From: Emticicia fluvialis
GTDB taxonomy: Bacteria > Bacteroidota > Bacteroidia > Cytophagales > Spirosomataceae
DNA: 64,000 nt
Assembly: GCF_024793945.1 (NCBI RefSeq)
Contig: NZ_JANUSD010000012.1
Coordinates: forward strand, 1-64,000
Reading direction: 5' to 3'
Shown piece after piece: positions 45,353-54,530 of this stretch. Every line of letters starts with the position of its first letter. Position 1 is the stretch's first letter. Both the position numbers and the translations under genes were made by a program. The notes below the pieces were generated by a model that was not told the DNA's origin, did no database searches, and saw only the letters and a program-made list of their open reading frames with translations.

Positions 45353-48246
45353 GCTTGTAATTTGGCTAGTTCATTCCTTATAATAGGAAGGCTTTGATTA
45401 ATATCTTCAAATATATTTTTCCATGTTTCCAGCAGTTCCTGCGTTTCAGATGGTTGCCTTATTCTGTCTTCAAAATCAAACATTCTTTTTTCCAGTTCTG
45501 TAAGGCCAACCATACCTAAAGTTGGTTTTAGTTTATGCACTACTTTGGCCAGGCTTTCTCTCTCGTTGGTTTGAATTAACCCGGCTAGAGAATTAAAGTC
45601 TGGCACTACTTCGCTCAGAAAAGTGCGGAACATATCAGCGGCATAATCTTTATCGTCTCCGTATAGCTCATTTAAACAGGCCCGGTTCAGCTCAATGCCA
45701 TCGGTGGCATTCTGCTGGCCAGTGTTTTCATCTTCATGGCCATTGAGATACTCCTGTATAGTACCCAGCAAATGGTTGGGCGTAAAAGGTTTAGATATAA
45801 AACCATTCATACCAACTGCCAGAGCTCTGTTCTTCTGGTCAATCATTGCTGAGGCAGTGAGGGCCAATATAGGGGTTTTTCTGTTTAAATTAGTGGTATT
45901 TCTGATATTTATGGCGGCCTCATAGCCATCCATATTCGGCATCTGAATATCCATTAAGATGATATCAAACTTCTCCTGGCTTGCCAGCTCAACAGCTTTT
46001 TTGCCGTCTGCGGCAATAATATATGAAATACTCCATTTATCGAGCAGGTTACTGATATACTTCTGATTCATGGCATTATCTTCAGCAATCAGTACTTTTC
46101 CGGCCTTTAATGCAGTAGGCAATGGGGTTCTTTTCGCAACGCTTACCTCGGCAACTTTCCGGTAAGGCAGCACAAATGTAAACACAGACCCGGCACCTTC
46201 ATGACTTTTAACTGATATATTACCCCCCTGCAACTCTACCAATTGCTTGGTAATGGTAAGCCCAAGACCAGTGCCTTTATGCTTGTTTCCGTGCAGTGTA
46301 ATCTGCTCAAATTTCTGAAAAACAAGGTCTAGCTTTTCTTCCGGAATACCAATGCCGGTGTCAGAAACCTTAAATTCAAGCCATACCCTTTCTCCATCTT
46401 CTTTTTTTACCTTTACCGAAACATCTATTGAACCCTCAAGTGTAAACTTCTCTGCATTACCAATCAGGTTCAGTAATATCTGGTTAAGGAGCAGGTCGTC
46501 TCCTATGTAATTTCCGGTTATGCGGGCATCAATCATTAAATCAAGATTGATGGGCCGGTTACCCAGTTTTATTTTAAACACCTGCTGGGTGGCACGCAAC
46601 AAACCTACAAGATCAAACGGTTTTTTCTTGACCTCAATTTTGCCGTCTTCAATTTTTGCCATATCCAGCAGGTTCGAAATCAAACCGTATAAAAAGTCTG
46701 CCGTGGTTTTCAGCGCTTCCAGAAACTCCTTCTGCTGCTGGCTCGGCCGGGTGTCAAACAAAAGGTGTGTCATGCCAATAATGGCGTTCAGCGGTGTTCT
46801 TATCTCGTGGCTCATATTTGCCAGAAACTGCTTTTCTGCCTGCCTTGCTTCTTCGGCTACCTGTTTTGCCTTGGCGAGCTCCTGTTCAAGCAATTTCCGA
46901 CTGGTAATATCATAATGCACACCTATTGAACCCACCAGATTACCGTTTTCATCCATAACAGGCGAGCCACTGATAATGGCCCAAAGGTCGCTCCCATCTT
47001 TTTTTAACATTTTCATTTCATAAGAGCTGCCTATTCCGTGTTTCCTCTTAGCCTGTTCATGGATAAGCACGTCTTCATAGCCTTTACCTATCAGTAAATC
47101 GGCAGCTATTTTTCCTACCAGTTCTTCTTCGGTATAGCCCACCATTTTACAGAAACTGCCATAGGCACGGATAATCCTTTGGTCGTTATCAACTTCCAAC
47201 AGGCCCAAAGTCATGTTATCCATTATTTTCCTGTACTTCTCCTCGCTTTTTCTGATGTTTTCGGCTGTCAGGAATCTCTGAGTAATATCGGCATATTCCC
47301 AAAGACTCCCGCGATACGCGCCGTCTAGAAAAATAGGTATGTAATCACGTTCCAGTATTCTTCCGTCGGCGGTTGTGAGTTTTTCTTCAACCACCGTTTC
47401 TTTTTTGCCAAGCAGGCAGGCCATGTTTGAAAGAAACTGGTCAGTTTCATCAAAACACAATTTAACGTGTTCAAGCAAATCCAGGTAATTGGCACCAATC
47501 AGCTGCTCCGGGGCATCAGAGATTTTAAAAAAATCACAAAATTGCTGATTCACCAATATTATTTTTCTGTTTTCGTCTTCTACCAGAACGCCTTTCTGAA
47601 GATTAGCAATCAGGGCAGTCAGGCGTCGTTGGGTAGTCCGGAGTTCATCACTGCTGTTTTTTCTTTCAGTAATATTCCTGGCCACCGCCGATAACTCAAC
47701 AATCCGGTTATTTTCTTTAAGTAAATGAACACTCTGGCCTATCCACACCACCTGGTTATCTTTGGTAAAAGCAGGAAACTCCACATAGGTGCTTTCCTTC
47801 TTTTCTTTCATCATGTTCAGGTAAAAACCTACCAGTTGCTCTCTGTATTCGGGTATTACCAGCTCAGTAAAGTGTTTTCCTATTATCTCTTCGGGTTCAT
47901 AACCCAATGCCTCTCTAACTACCGGGTTTACAAACGTAAAAAAGCCTTCGGGTGTAATTTTATAAACAATATCTTTTAACGACTCAATGAGTATCTGATA
48001 CCTGTTCTCAATTTTCTGAACTGCTTCATTGCCTTCAAGCCTTTGTCTTTCAAAATCAGCATTAAAACTGTAAAGCTTTTCATTCAGCTCAACTAGTTGC
48101 TGTTTTTTTTCCTGTAGCAAAGCTTCGGTTTCTAACCTGGCTTTTCTCTCCTGCTCAAGCTGTTGTTTGAGAAGTTCTAATTCCTCCATAATTGCTGCCT
48201 GATATAATCTGATAAACTGTAATAATAAATACGCATTGTAAGCCAT
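45349..48246 (-). CDS. Hybrid sensor histidine kinase with three PAS, receiver and Hpt domains
   Basis: A 965-residue cytoplasmic kinase. Order: coiled coil (20-80), PAS (80-195), PAS (205-325), PAS (335-455), HisKA with His480 (MSHEIRTPLNAIIG), HATPase (580-695; DTGIGIP, GTGLGLTI), receiver with Asp765 (LMDIQMPNMDGYEA), and Hpt with His903. No membrane segment is visible, so it senses an internal signal. The first 19 residues look untypical; the ATG at 48189 (MEELELLKQ) is a good alternative start. It is coupled to the LytTR gene. Confidence 0.92.
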   Translation of the reverse strand: MAYNAYLLLQFIRLYQAAIMEELELLKQQLEQERKARLETEALLQEKKQQLVELNEKLYSFNADFERQRLEGNEAVQKIENRYQILIESLKDIVYKITPEGFFTFVNPVVREALGYEPEEIIGKHFTELVIPEYREQLVGFYLNMMKEKKESTYVEFPAFTKDNQVVWIGQSVHLLKENNRIVELSAVARNITERKNSSDELRTTQRRLTALIANLQKGVLVEDENRKIILVNQQFCDFFKISDAPEQLIGANYLDLLEHVKLCFDETDQFLSNMACLLGKKETVVEEKLTTADGRILERDYIPIFLDGAYRGSLWEYADITQRFLTAENIRKSEEKYRKIMDNMTLGLLEVDNDQRIIRAYGSFCKMVGYTEEELVGKIAADLLIGKGYEDVLIHEQAKRKHGIGSSYEMKMLKKDGSDLWAIISGSPVMDENGNLVGSIGVHYDITSRKLLEQELAKAKQVAEEARQAEKQFLANMSHEIRTPLNAIIGMTHLLFDTRPSQQQKEFLEALKTTADFLYGLISNLLDMAKIEDGKIEVKKKPFDLVGLLRATQQVFKIKLGNRPINLDLMIDARITGNYIGDDLLLNQILLNLIGNAEKFTLEGSIDVSVKVKKEDGERVWLEFKVSDTGIGIPEEKLDLVFQKFEQITLHGNKHKGTGLGLTITKQLVELQGGNISVKSHEGAGSVFTFVLPYRKVAEVSVAKRTPLPTALKAGKVLIAEDNAMNQKYISNLLDKWSISYIIAADGKKAVELASQEKFDIILMDIQMPNMDGYEAAINIRNTTNLNRKTPILALTASAMIDQKNRALAVGMNGFISKPFTPNHLLGTIQEYLNGHEDENTGQQNATDGIELNRACLNELYGDDKDYAADMFRTFLSEVVPDFNSLAGLIQTNERESLAKVVHKLKPTLGMVGLTELEKRMFDFEDRIRQPSETQELLETWKNIFEDINQSLPIIRNELAKLQA

Positions 48247-48795
48247 TCAGGGCATACAATACAATAGCCTAGGCTAAATATTTTAATGGATAGCAGTTTC
48301 TGGAAATAATATCTAGAGCAATACAGAAAACATCAGTTTGAATTTTGTTCAACTTACTCAAAAGCATTTCAATTCATTTTCAATAGCAACACTCAGATAC
48401 AACATCCCATCAACTACATTTCATTGTTTCAGGAACGACACAGGCTTGTAATTTGGCTTGAAAACCACAATAAACATGCCCATTTGTAAATTAAAAAAAA
48501 TATTTGTCTTTATGGCATCAAAAAAAAATTAAAAATCTTTTAACTTTCCAATCAGGAACCACAACAGACGCTAATTTTAATGTTTAAATACACAGCTTTT
48601 AAAAAACTTCTGACCTTTCTCAAAAAGTTTAAAAGCACCTTTTTTGTAAAAATATTTTTCGAAACCTACTTATAAATAACCAGTTACAAACCAAATATGA
48701 CCTAAATATCCATCAGACACCTACTTTTATAACTTCAATATTCTGTAGTTATTTCATACATTTACAATACAAAAACCAAATATATTTATATTATC
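48247..48795. other. AT-rich intergenic region between kinase and SusC genes
   Basis: A 549-bp divergent promoter region. It is rich in A and T runs and contains no ORF of note. TACATTTA near 48757 is close to a -7 box, but I could not place a full promoter or an operator. The AACGTT-containing element found at the other uronate genes is absent here. Confidence 0.5.
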
Positions 48796-51700
48796 ATGAA
48801 AAAAAAGCTACTTGCTTGGAGTTTTTTACTCTGCCTTTTGCTTTCTTTAAAAGTATCTGCACAGAATACCATAAAAGGGAAAGTAACTTCTGCCGATGAC
48901 GGAGCCCCGATTCCGGGTGTAAACGTAACTGTAAAAGGAACCAGTATTGGTACTACCACCGATGGAAACGGTATGTATTCTATTGCTGCCAGAAGCGGCA
49001 CCGAACTGGTTTTCAGCTTTGTGGGTATGGAAACCCAGACCGTACTGGTCATTAACCAATCTACTATTAATGTGGTTTTAAGTGCCGGTAGTTCTACACT
49101 TGGCGAAGTGGTAGTAACTGCTCTGGGGCAAACACAAGAGAAACGCGCCATTGGTTATTCAATACAATCGCTTAAAGCTGAAGAAATAAAGAACTCAGGG
49201 AATCAGAACCTTGTGGGTGCATTACAGGGTAAAATTGCCGGAGCCGTTATAACCGGTTCAGGAGGCGCGCCAGGTGCGGGTATCAATATTATTCTCAGAG
49301 GTGTTACATCCCTGAGTGGAAATGCCGACAACCAGCCACTCTTTGTTGTTGATGGTATCATTATCTCTAACTCAACCAGCACAGGTAACCCATTACCCAG
49401 TGCAGGTAGTAACTCACCGGGTGCAGGCGAACAATTTGCCAACACTAACCGGGCTGCCGACATTAACCCTGACGACGTTGAAAGTATATCTGTACTAAAA
49501 GGCCCTGCAGCTACGGCGCTTTATGGTTTGCGGGCTTCAAACGGGGCTATCATTATTACAACCAAAAGAGGCAAATCCGGTAAGCTGAACATCTCGGTTT
49601 CGTCTTCTGTAAGTGCCGATGTGCTGGGCAAATCACCCTCTATTCAAACTTCGTTCTTGCAAGGTCGTTTAGGCGAGTTTATTCCGCTTACTACTACAGG
49701 TAGAACCCCATACCAGTCGTTCGGGCCTGTTTTTGACCCTCAAAACACTACCGACAGGATTTACGACAACTTCCGCGGTTTTTACAGAACGGGTATGACC
49801 AACAATAATAATATTACCCTTACCAAAGGTGGAGAGAAAGGCAATGTTTATGTATCGCTGGGCCGTAGTTACCAGTCTGGTATAGTACCGAATACTGATT
49901 TCGGCCGTACTTCTGCTAAAGTGGCCGGTTTATATAATATCACCAAAGATTTTTCTGTTTCGGCCTCTTTCAATTATATTAATTCTGGTGGTAAACGCCC
50001 ACCTGCCGGCGATAAATCAATCTTTAGTGCTTTGGCTTACTGGCCTAACACTTATGATGTAAACGATTACCTGAATACAGACGGAACGCAAAAAAATATT
50101 CTGCCGGGCTTTACCGACAACCCTCGATACCTGGTTGAAAGAAGCCCGCGTGTAGATAAGGTGAACCGCTACATTGCTGACGTAACCTTAAACTACAACA
50201 TTACCGATTGGTTGTCTGCAAAATATCAGCTAACCTACGATACCTACCACGAAACCCGCAGCCGCCAGGTTGATAGTACTTTTGACGTCGGTATCCAGGT
50301 AAAAGGTTTTCTTGTGAACGAGTTTCTGAACTACCGCGAGCTCAACTCAAACTTTTACGTAACAGCTAAAAAAGATTTCGGAAATAACTGGAGCGGTTCA
50401 TTGATGCTTGGCAACTCTTTAGTAAACAGCGAACGCCCGGACAGCTACTACATTCGCGGTGAAGGATGGAAGACGCCATTTACTAACGATATGAGCAGCT
50501 ACCGTAACCAGCAAACACGGTTTTACTCGCCTGCGCATTACAGAATAGCCAGTTTCTTTGGCGATGCCAAACTGAGTTATAAGGACCTTTTATATTTGAA
50601 TATTACAGGCAGAAACGACATTGTTTCAACGCTGCCTCAGGCCAATAACTCTTTCTTCTATCCGTCGTTTAACCTTGGGTATATATTTACCGAGCATCTG
50701 CCGGCCAATAATGTTTTGTCTTATGGTAAGTTACGTGCCTCGTGGGCACAGGTAGGTAAAGGTACCGACCCTTACGTATCTGGCAGTTATTATGAAATAA
50801 CCGATAATTTTCCGTTTGGTAACACCGTGCCGGGTTACTTCAGAAGAACTACTACTGCCGACCCTAACCTGAAACCGGAGCGTACCACCTCAATAGAAGT
50901 TGGTACCGAACTACGCTTCTTCAAAAACCGGTTCATGCTCGACGCCACCTACTTTACTATGGATAGCCGCGACCAGATAGTGCGCGCCCCTGTGTCTAAC
51001 GTGTCGGGTTATTCATTCTATTATACCAACATTGGTCTGATACGCAACAAAGGTGTAGAGTTGCTGGCTACTGCAAAAATTATCCAGAGCAAGGATTTTT
51101 CATGGGATGCCTCACTGAACTGGTCGAAGATGTCGGGTAAAGTAATTGAAATGCCAGCTGAATTAAAAGAAATAGCTTATTATGACAACGTAGTTGGAAG
51201 TTTAAGAATAAGAGAAGGCAGTAAAATTGGCGATTTGTGGGGGTACGATTATCAGAGAGCGCCAGACGGCCAGTTGCTGATAAATGCATCTACGGGTTTT
51301 CCGGTAACAAGCACCACCCTGACCCAATATGGAAATGCATTGCCCGACTGGATTGGTGGTTTGACCAATACCTTTAATTATAAAGGTTTAAGTCTGTCTG
51401 CATTATTGGAATGGCGCCACGGTGGCGATGCCATAGATCTGGGCGAAAGAAACGCCCTGCGCAGTGGGTCAATCAAACTTACCGAAAGACGCTACGAAAA
51501 AGTGGTTTTCAACGGTGTGGTTGAGCAAAAAGGTTCTGATGGTAAATCTACCTACACCCCTAACACAAAAGAGGTATATTTAGATGACTTACTGTACAAT
51601 CCATCAACTTCTACGCGATTTAATGCCTGGTCGAAACTGAATATTCAGGATGCGTCGTGGATTCGCCTTCGTACAGTTAGCCTAAACTACGCACTGCCGC

Positions 51701-51900
51701 AAAGCCTGATTGGCAAAACCGTATTTAAAAACGGTGTCAGATTCAGCTTTACAGGTACCAACCTGTTCCTGAACACGCCTTTCCGCGGATATGACCCGGA
51801 AGCGCTTTCTTTTGGTTCGGGTACCAATATTATTGGCTTTGTGGGTCGAAACAACCCGGCAACCAAAAGCTTTATGTTTGGTGTGTCGGCTAATTTCTAA
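48796..51900 (+). CDS. SusC/RagA family TonB-linked outer-membrane protein
   Basis: A 1034-residue receptor. It has a signal peptide (ends LKVSAQ), a carboxypeptidase-regulatory-like domain (NTIKGKVTSADDGAPIPGVNV), a plug with ISVLKGPAATALYGLRASNG and IIITTKRGKSG, and a large barrel ending in FMFGVSANF. With the SusD gene 39 bp downstream it should import oligosaccharides. The location beside pectin genes suggests pectic oligosaccharides; that is inference. Confidence 0.95.
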   Translation: MKKKLLAWSFLLCLLLSLKVSAQNTIKGKVTSADDGAPIPGVNVTVKGTSIGTTTDGNGMYSIAARSGTELVFSFVGMETQTVLVINQSTINVVLSAGSSTLGEVVVTALGQTQEKRAIGYSIQSLKAEEIKNSGNQNLVGALQGKIAGAVITGSGGAPGAGINIILRGVTSLSGNADNQPLFVVDGIIISNSTSTGNPLPSAGSNSPGAGEQFANTNRAADINPDDVESISVLKGPAATALYGLRASNGAIIITTKRGKSGKLNISVSSSVSADVLGKSPSIQTSFLQGRLGEFIPLTTTGRTPYQSFGPVFDPQNTTDRIYDNFRGFYRTGMTNNNNITLTKGGEKGNVYVSLGRSYQSGIVPNTDFGRTSAKVAGLYNITKDFSVSASFNYINSGGKRPPAGDKSIFSALAYWPNTYDVNDYLNTDGTQKNILPGFTDNPRYLVERSPRVDKVNRYIADVTLNYNITDWLSAKYQLTYDTYHETRSRQVDSTFDVGIQVKGFLVNEFLNYRELNSNFYVTAKKDFGNNWSGSLMLGNSLVNSERPDSYYIRGEGWKTPFTNDMSSYRNQQTRFYSPAHYRIASFFGDAKLSYKDLLYLNITGRNDIVSTLPQANNSFFYPSFNLGYIFTEHLPANNVLSYGKLRASWAQVGKGTDPYVSGSYYEITDNFPFGNTVPGYFRRTTTADPNLKPERTTSIEVGTELRFFKNRFMLDATYFTMDSRDQIVRAPVSNVSGYSFYYTNIGLIRNKGVELLATAKIIQSKDFSWDASLNWSKMSGKVIEMPAELKEIAYYDNVVGSLRIREGSKIGDLWGYDYQRAPDGQLLINASTGFPVTSTTLTQYGNALPDWIGGLTNTFNYKGLSLSALLEWRHGGDAIDLGERNALRSGSIKLTERRYEKVVFNGVVEQKGSDGKSTYTPNTKEVYLDDLLYNPSTSTRFNAWSKLNIQDASWIRLRTVSLNYALPQSLIGKTVFKNGVRFSFTGTNLFLNTPFRGYDPEALSFGSGTNIIGFVGRNNPATKSFMFGVSANF

Positions 51901-51939
51901 CATTGTACAGATTTGAAAAACATTATTACCATTATTGCA

Positions 51940-53373
51940 ATGAAAAAAGCACATTATATATATTCCCTTTTAGCGGCTGGGTTTATGACTATCCTCTCGG
52001 GTTGTCAGAGCTTCCTCGATGTGAATGTCGACCCAACCCTGAAATCAGATGCAACCGTACAGGAGCTCCTGTCTACCGCACAATTATACACCAGCGAGGC
52101 CAGTTACCAACAGGCTTACGTGGCCGCGCAATATGCACAACAACTGGGCAGCAACCTGGGTACTAATGGTACCGATGCCTACTACGAGGCAGAAAATGCC
52201 TCAGGGTGGTCAAACCTTTATTTGTATGTTATTCCACAGCTGAATCTGATAATCAAAAAAGGTCAGGAGCAAAACAGCCCTGCCTATGTGGGTATAGCTA
52301 AAACTTTGTTAGCCTATAATCTGGGTTTAGCTACCAGCAACTGGGAAAACATACCATACACACAGGCAGACCAGAAAAATTTCAGCCCGGCCTACGATAC
52401 CCAGCAGAGTGTATATGCCACTATCCAAAAATTACTTGATGAAGCCATTGCAGAGCTGGTTAAAGATGCGGGTACCAAACCGGGCAATGATGACATGATT
52501 TATAAAGGAGATATGGGTAAATGGAGCCGCCTGGCTTATTCATTAAAAGCCCGCTACGCCATGCATCAGTCGGCTATTAATCCGCAAACTGCCTCACAGA
52601 CCGCACTGGCTGCCTTGCAGAACGCCATGACCAGCAATGCCGATGATTTTCAGTTGCAATACAACTCAAAAAACCTGAGCCCCTGGTATAGCCGTGTGGC
52701 ACTGGCCAACAGCACCGGTAACTTATCTGTTACTTACGGCAGCACTTTTGTAAACCTGATGAATGGCGCGGTTCAGGGCATTGTAGACCCCCGCCTGCCC
52801 ATAGTTGTTACCCGCAAAAACGGACAAACTACTTACGCTGGTGTGGCACCGGGTTCAGGTGCCGGCTCAACCGTTGACTTTAACATTACTGCCTGGCATT
52901 CTAATATCAATTCGCCAATTGTGATGATGACTTACGCCGAAGTAAAAGCCATTGAAGCCGAAGCAAGGTTTTTGGCTAATGGAGGCAGCATTAGCTCATC
53001 CGGCACAACAACCGATGCCTATAATGCTTACCTGGCCATTGCCCGCGCCAATATGCAGAAACTGGGCGTAAGCAGCACCAATATAGATACTTACCTGAGC
53101 GCCTCTGTGGTAAATGTAGGCGCTGCCAACCTGACTTTAACACACATTATACGTGAGAAATATAAGGCGATGTTTTTGATTGGTGATATCTGGACAGACG
53201 TCAGAAAATACAATTATCTTGATTTCCCGATGCCTCTGAACCTTAATCCGGATCTGAACGGACAACGCATTCAACGCATGAAGTACCCTTCATCAGAGCT
53301 GACAAGAAATGCAAAAAACGCAGAGGCTAATCTGAAACAACCGGGTGTAAAAATGTGGTTATTCAACAAGTAA
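51940..53373 (+). CDS. SusD-like lipoprotein
   Basis: A 477-residue lipoprotein with lipobox LSGC (Cys22). The helical, TPR-rich fold of the SusD_2 group is suggested by SFLDVNVDPTLKSDATVQELL, YVAAQYAQQLGSN, AKTLLAYNLGLATSNWENIPY and the C-terminal LTHIIREKYKAMFLIGDIWTDVRKYN. It caps the SusC channel and binds glycan at the cell surface. An earlier TTG start (51913) is possible, but the ATG at 51940 gives the lipoprotein signal. Confidence 0.93.
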   Translation: MKKAHYIYSLLAAGFMTILSGCQSFLDVNVDPTLKSDATVQELLSTAQLYTSEASYQQAYVAAQYAQQLGSNLGTNGTDAYYEAENASGWSNLYLYVIPQLNLIIKKGQEQNSPAYVGIAKTLLAYNLGLATSNWENIPYTQADQKNFSPAYDTQQSVYATIQKLLDEAIAELVKDAGTKPGNDDMIYKGDMGKWSRLAYSLKARYAMHQSAINPQTASQTALAALQNAMTSNADDFQLQYNSKNLSPWYSRVALANSTGNLSVTYGSTFVNLMNGAVQGIVDPRLPIVVTRKNGQTTYAGVAPGSGAGSTVDFNITAWHSNINSPIVMMTYAEVKAIEAEARFLANGGSISSSGTTTDAYNAYLAIARANMQKLGVSSTNIDTYLSASVVNVGAANLTLTHIIREKYKAMFLIGDIWTDVRKYNYLDFPMPLNLNPDLNGQRIQRMKYPSSELTRNAKNAEANLKQPGVKMWLFNK

Positions 53374-53401
53374 GGTATCTAAATTAAAAATTGAAAGAGA
53401 T

Positions 53402-53878
53402 ATGAAAAACATAAAAGTATTAGTTTTCACGATGCTGGCAGCCACTGCAGTTTTTATGACCGGTTGTTATGAAGAGCCAGACTTATTAGGTGACATAACC
53501 ACCAGCAAGGGTAAAGTAGCGCAGATTTCTGTTGTGTGGCTGGGTACTACCCGCACAACAACTGCCAATACGTCGGTAGTTGCCAACCAGACAACCACAC
53601 CGGGTGCCAATACAAATTTCAATATTGAGTACACCACGCAGGTTCCGGTTAAGGAGTTCAGGGTATATTGGGCTGCCACGGCAACAGGTACACAAACTTT
53701 GCTTACTACTATTCCTGCCGGTTCGCAAAAGTATGACGCCACACTTCGTAGCTATGTGCTGGCTGTACCTATTACAGCGCAGACTACTGCAAAAACGTCA
53801 AGGGTTTTCTTTGCCGAAATAGTAACCGATAACGGTCTGCTTTCTGCACAGAAATCGGCTACTCTGACTACCAATTAA
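53402..53878 (+). CDS. Small Thr-rich lipoprotein after SusC/SusD
   Basis: A 158-residue lipoprotein (lipobox MTGC) with an Ig-like beta-rich body that is rich in Thr (TTRTTTANTSVVANQTTTPGA). It is 28 bp after the SusD gene in the same transcript and ends at the terminator at 53911. Position suggests a surface glycan-binding role like SusE/SusF, but it is much shorter and I do not recognise a family. Confidence 0.75.
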   Translation: MKNIKVLVFTMLAATAVFMTGCYEEPDLLGDITTSKGKVAQISVVWLGTTRTTTANTSVVANQTTTPGANTNFNIEYTTQVPVKEFRVYWAATATGTQTLLTTIPAGSQKYDATLRSYVLAVPITAQTTAKTSRVFFAEIVTDNGLLSAQKSATLTTN

Positions 53879-53910
53879 ACCACAGTTGGTTGTAATTCAT
53901 AATTAGCGAT

Positions 53911-53944
53911 AAAATCCCATTGGCTTAAAAACCAGTGGGATTTT
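53911..53944 (+). terminator. Terminator of the SusC-SusD operon
   Basis: Arms AAAATCCCATTGG and CCAGTGGGATTTT (13 bp, one mismatch) followed by T-rich sequence, 33 bp after the last gene. Confidence 0.8.
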
Positions 53945-54032
53945 CGTTTAATCAAGATAACCTTACCCATGTGCTGATTTCGACGACAAATCTTAGATAT
54001 TTACAATTCCACTAACACCTAAGTACAATTTT

Positions 54033-54062
54033 GGCAACGTTCCCGATAACGTTTGCATAAAA
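54033..54062. promoter_or_regulatory. Candidate LacI-type operator, copy 2
   Basis: The element is 27/30 identical to 23781-23810: two AACGTT palindromes followed by TGCATAAA. It lies about 100 bp upstream of kdgF, the first gene after the SusC-SusD terminator, and so would start the second transcript of the pectin locus. Confidence 0.65.
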
Positions 54063-54160
54063 ATATCGCCTGACTGGAAATATTTTCTTTAAAAATAATA
54101 GGTACTTTTACCTTCGCATAAAAGTATGATATATTTACGTTTATCTGTTAAACTCAAACC

Positions 54161-54520
54161 GTGACCTCTCTCGTGAATGCAGCCTTTGAAAAAACGCTGG
54201 TAGAAGACAACGACCTACCCTGGGAAATTGTTGATGCCAAAATCAGACGCAAAATCATGTCTTATTCAAAAGACCTTATGCTCGTAAAGGTAGCTTTTGA
54301 AAAAGGAGGCGTTGGCGCAATGCACAAGCACCCACACCTGCAAATGAGCTACATTGCCGGTGGCGTTTTTGAAATAACCATTAATGGCGAAAGTAAAATC
54401 CTGAAAGAAGGCGATGTCTACTTCGTTCCATCAGAGGTTTTGCATGGCGCCATTTGTCTGGAAGACGGTATACTAGTTGATGTATTTAACCCAATGCGTG
54501 AAGATTTTATTCATACTTAA
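54161..54520 (+). CDS. kdgF: KdgF-like cupin, unsaturated uronate converting enzyme
   Basis: A 119-residue single-domain cupin. Metal ligands are His55, His57, Gln61 and His95 (MHKHPHLQMSY, VPSEVLHGA), and the ending PMREDF matches KdgF. KdgF turns 4,5-unsaturated galacturonate into 5-keto-4-deoxyuronate, the KduI substrate. The start is a GTG; a second GTG four codons on is also possible. It follows the LacI-type operator and begins the run of pectin genes. Confidence 0.88.
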   Translation: MTSLVNAAFEKTLVEDNDLPWEIVDAKIRRKIMSYSKDLMLVKVAFEKGGVGAMHKHPHLQMSYIAGGVFEITINGESKILKEGDVYFVPSEVLHGAICLEDGILVDVFNPMREDFIHT

Positions 54521-54530
54521 TCGCTAAATC

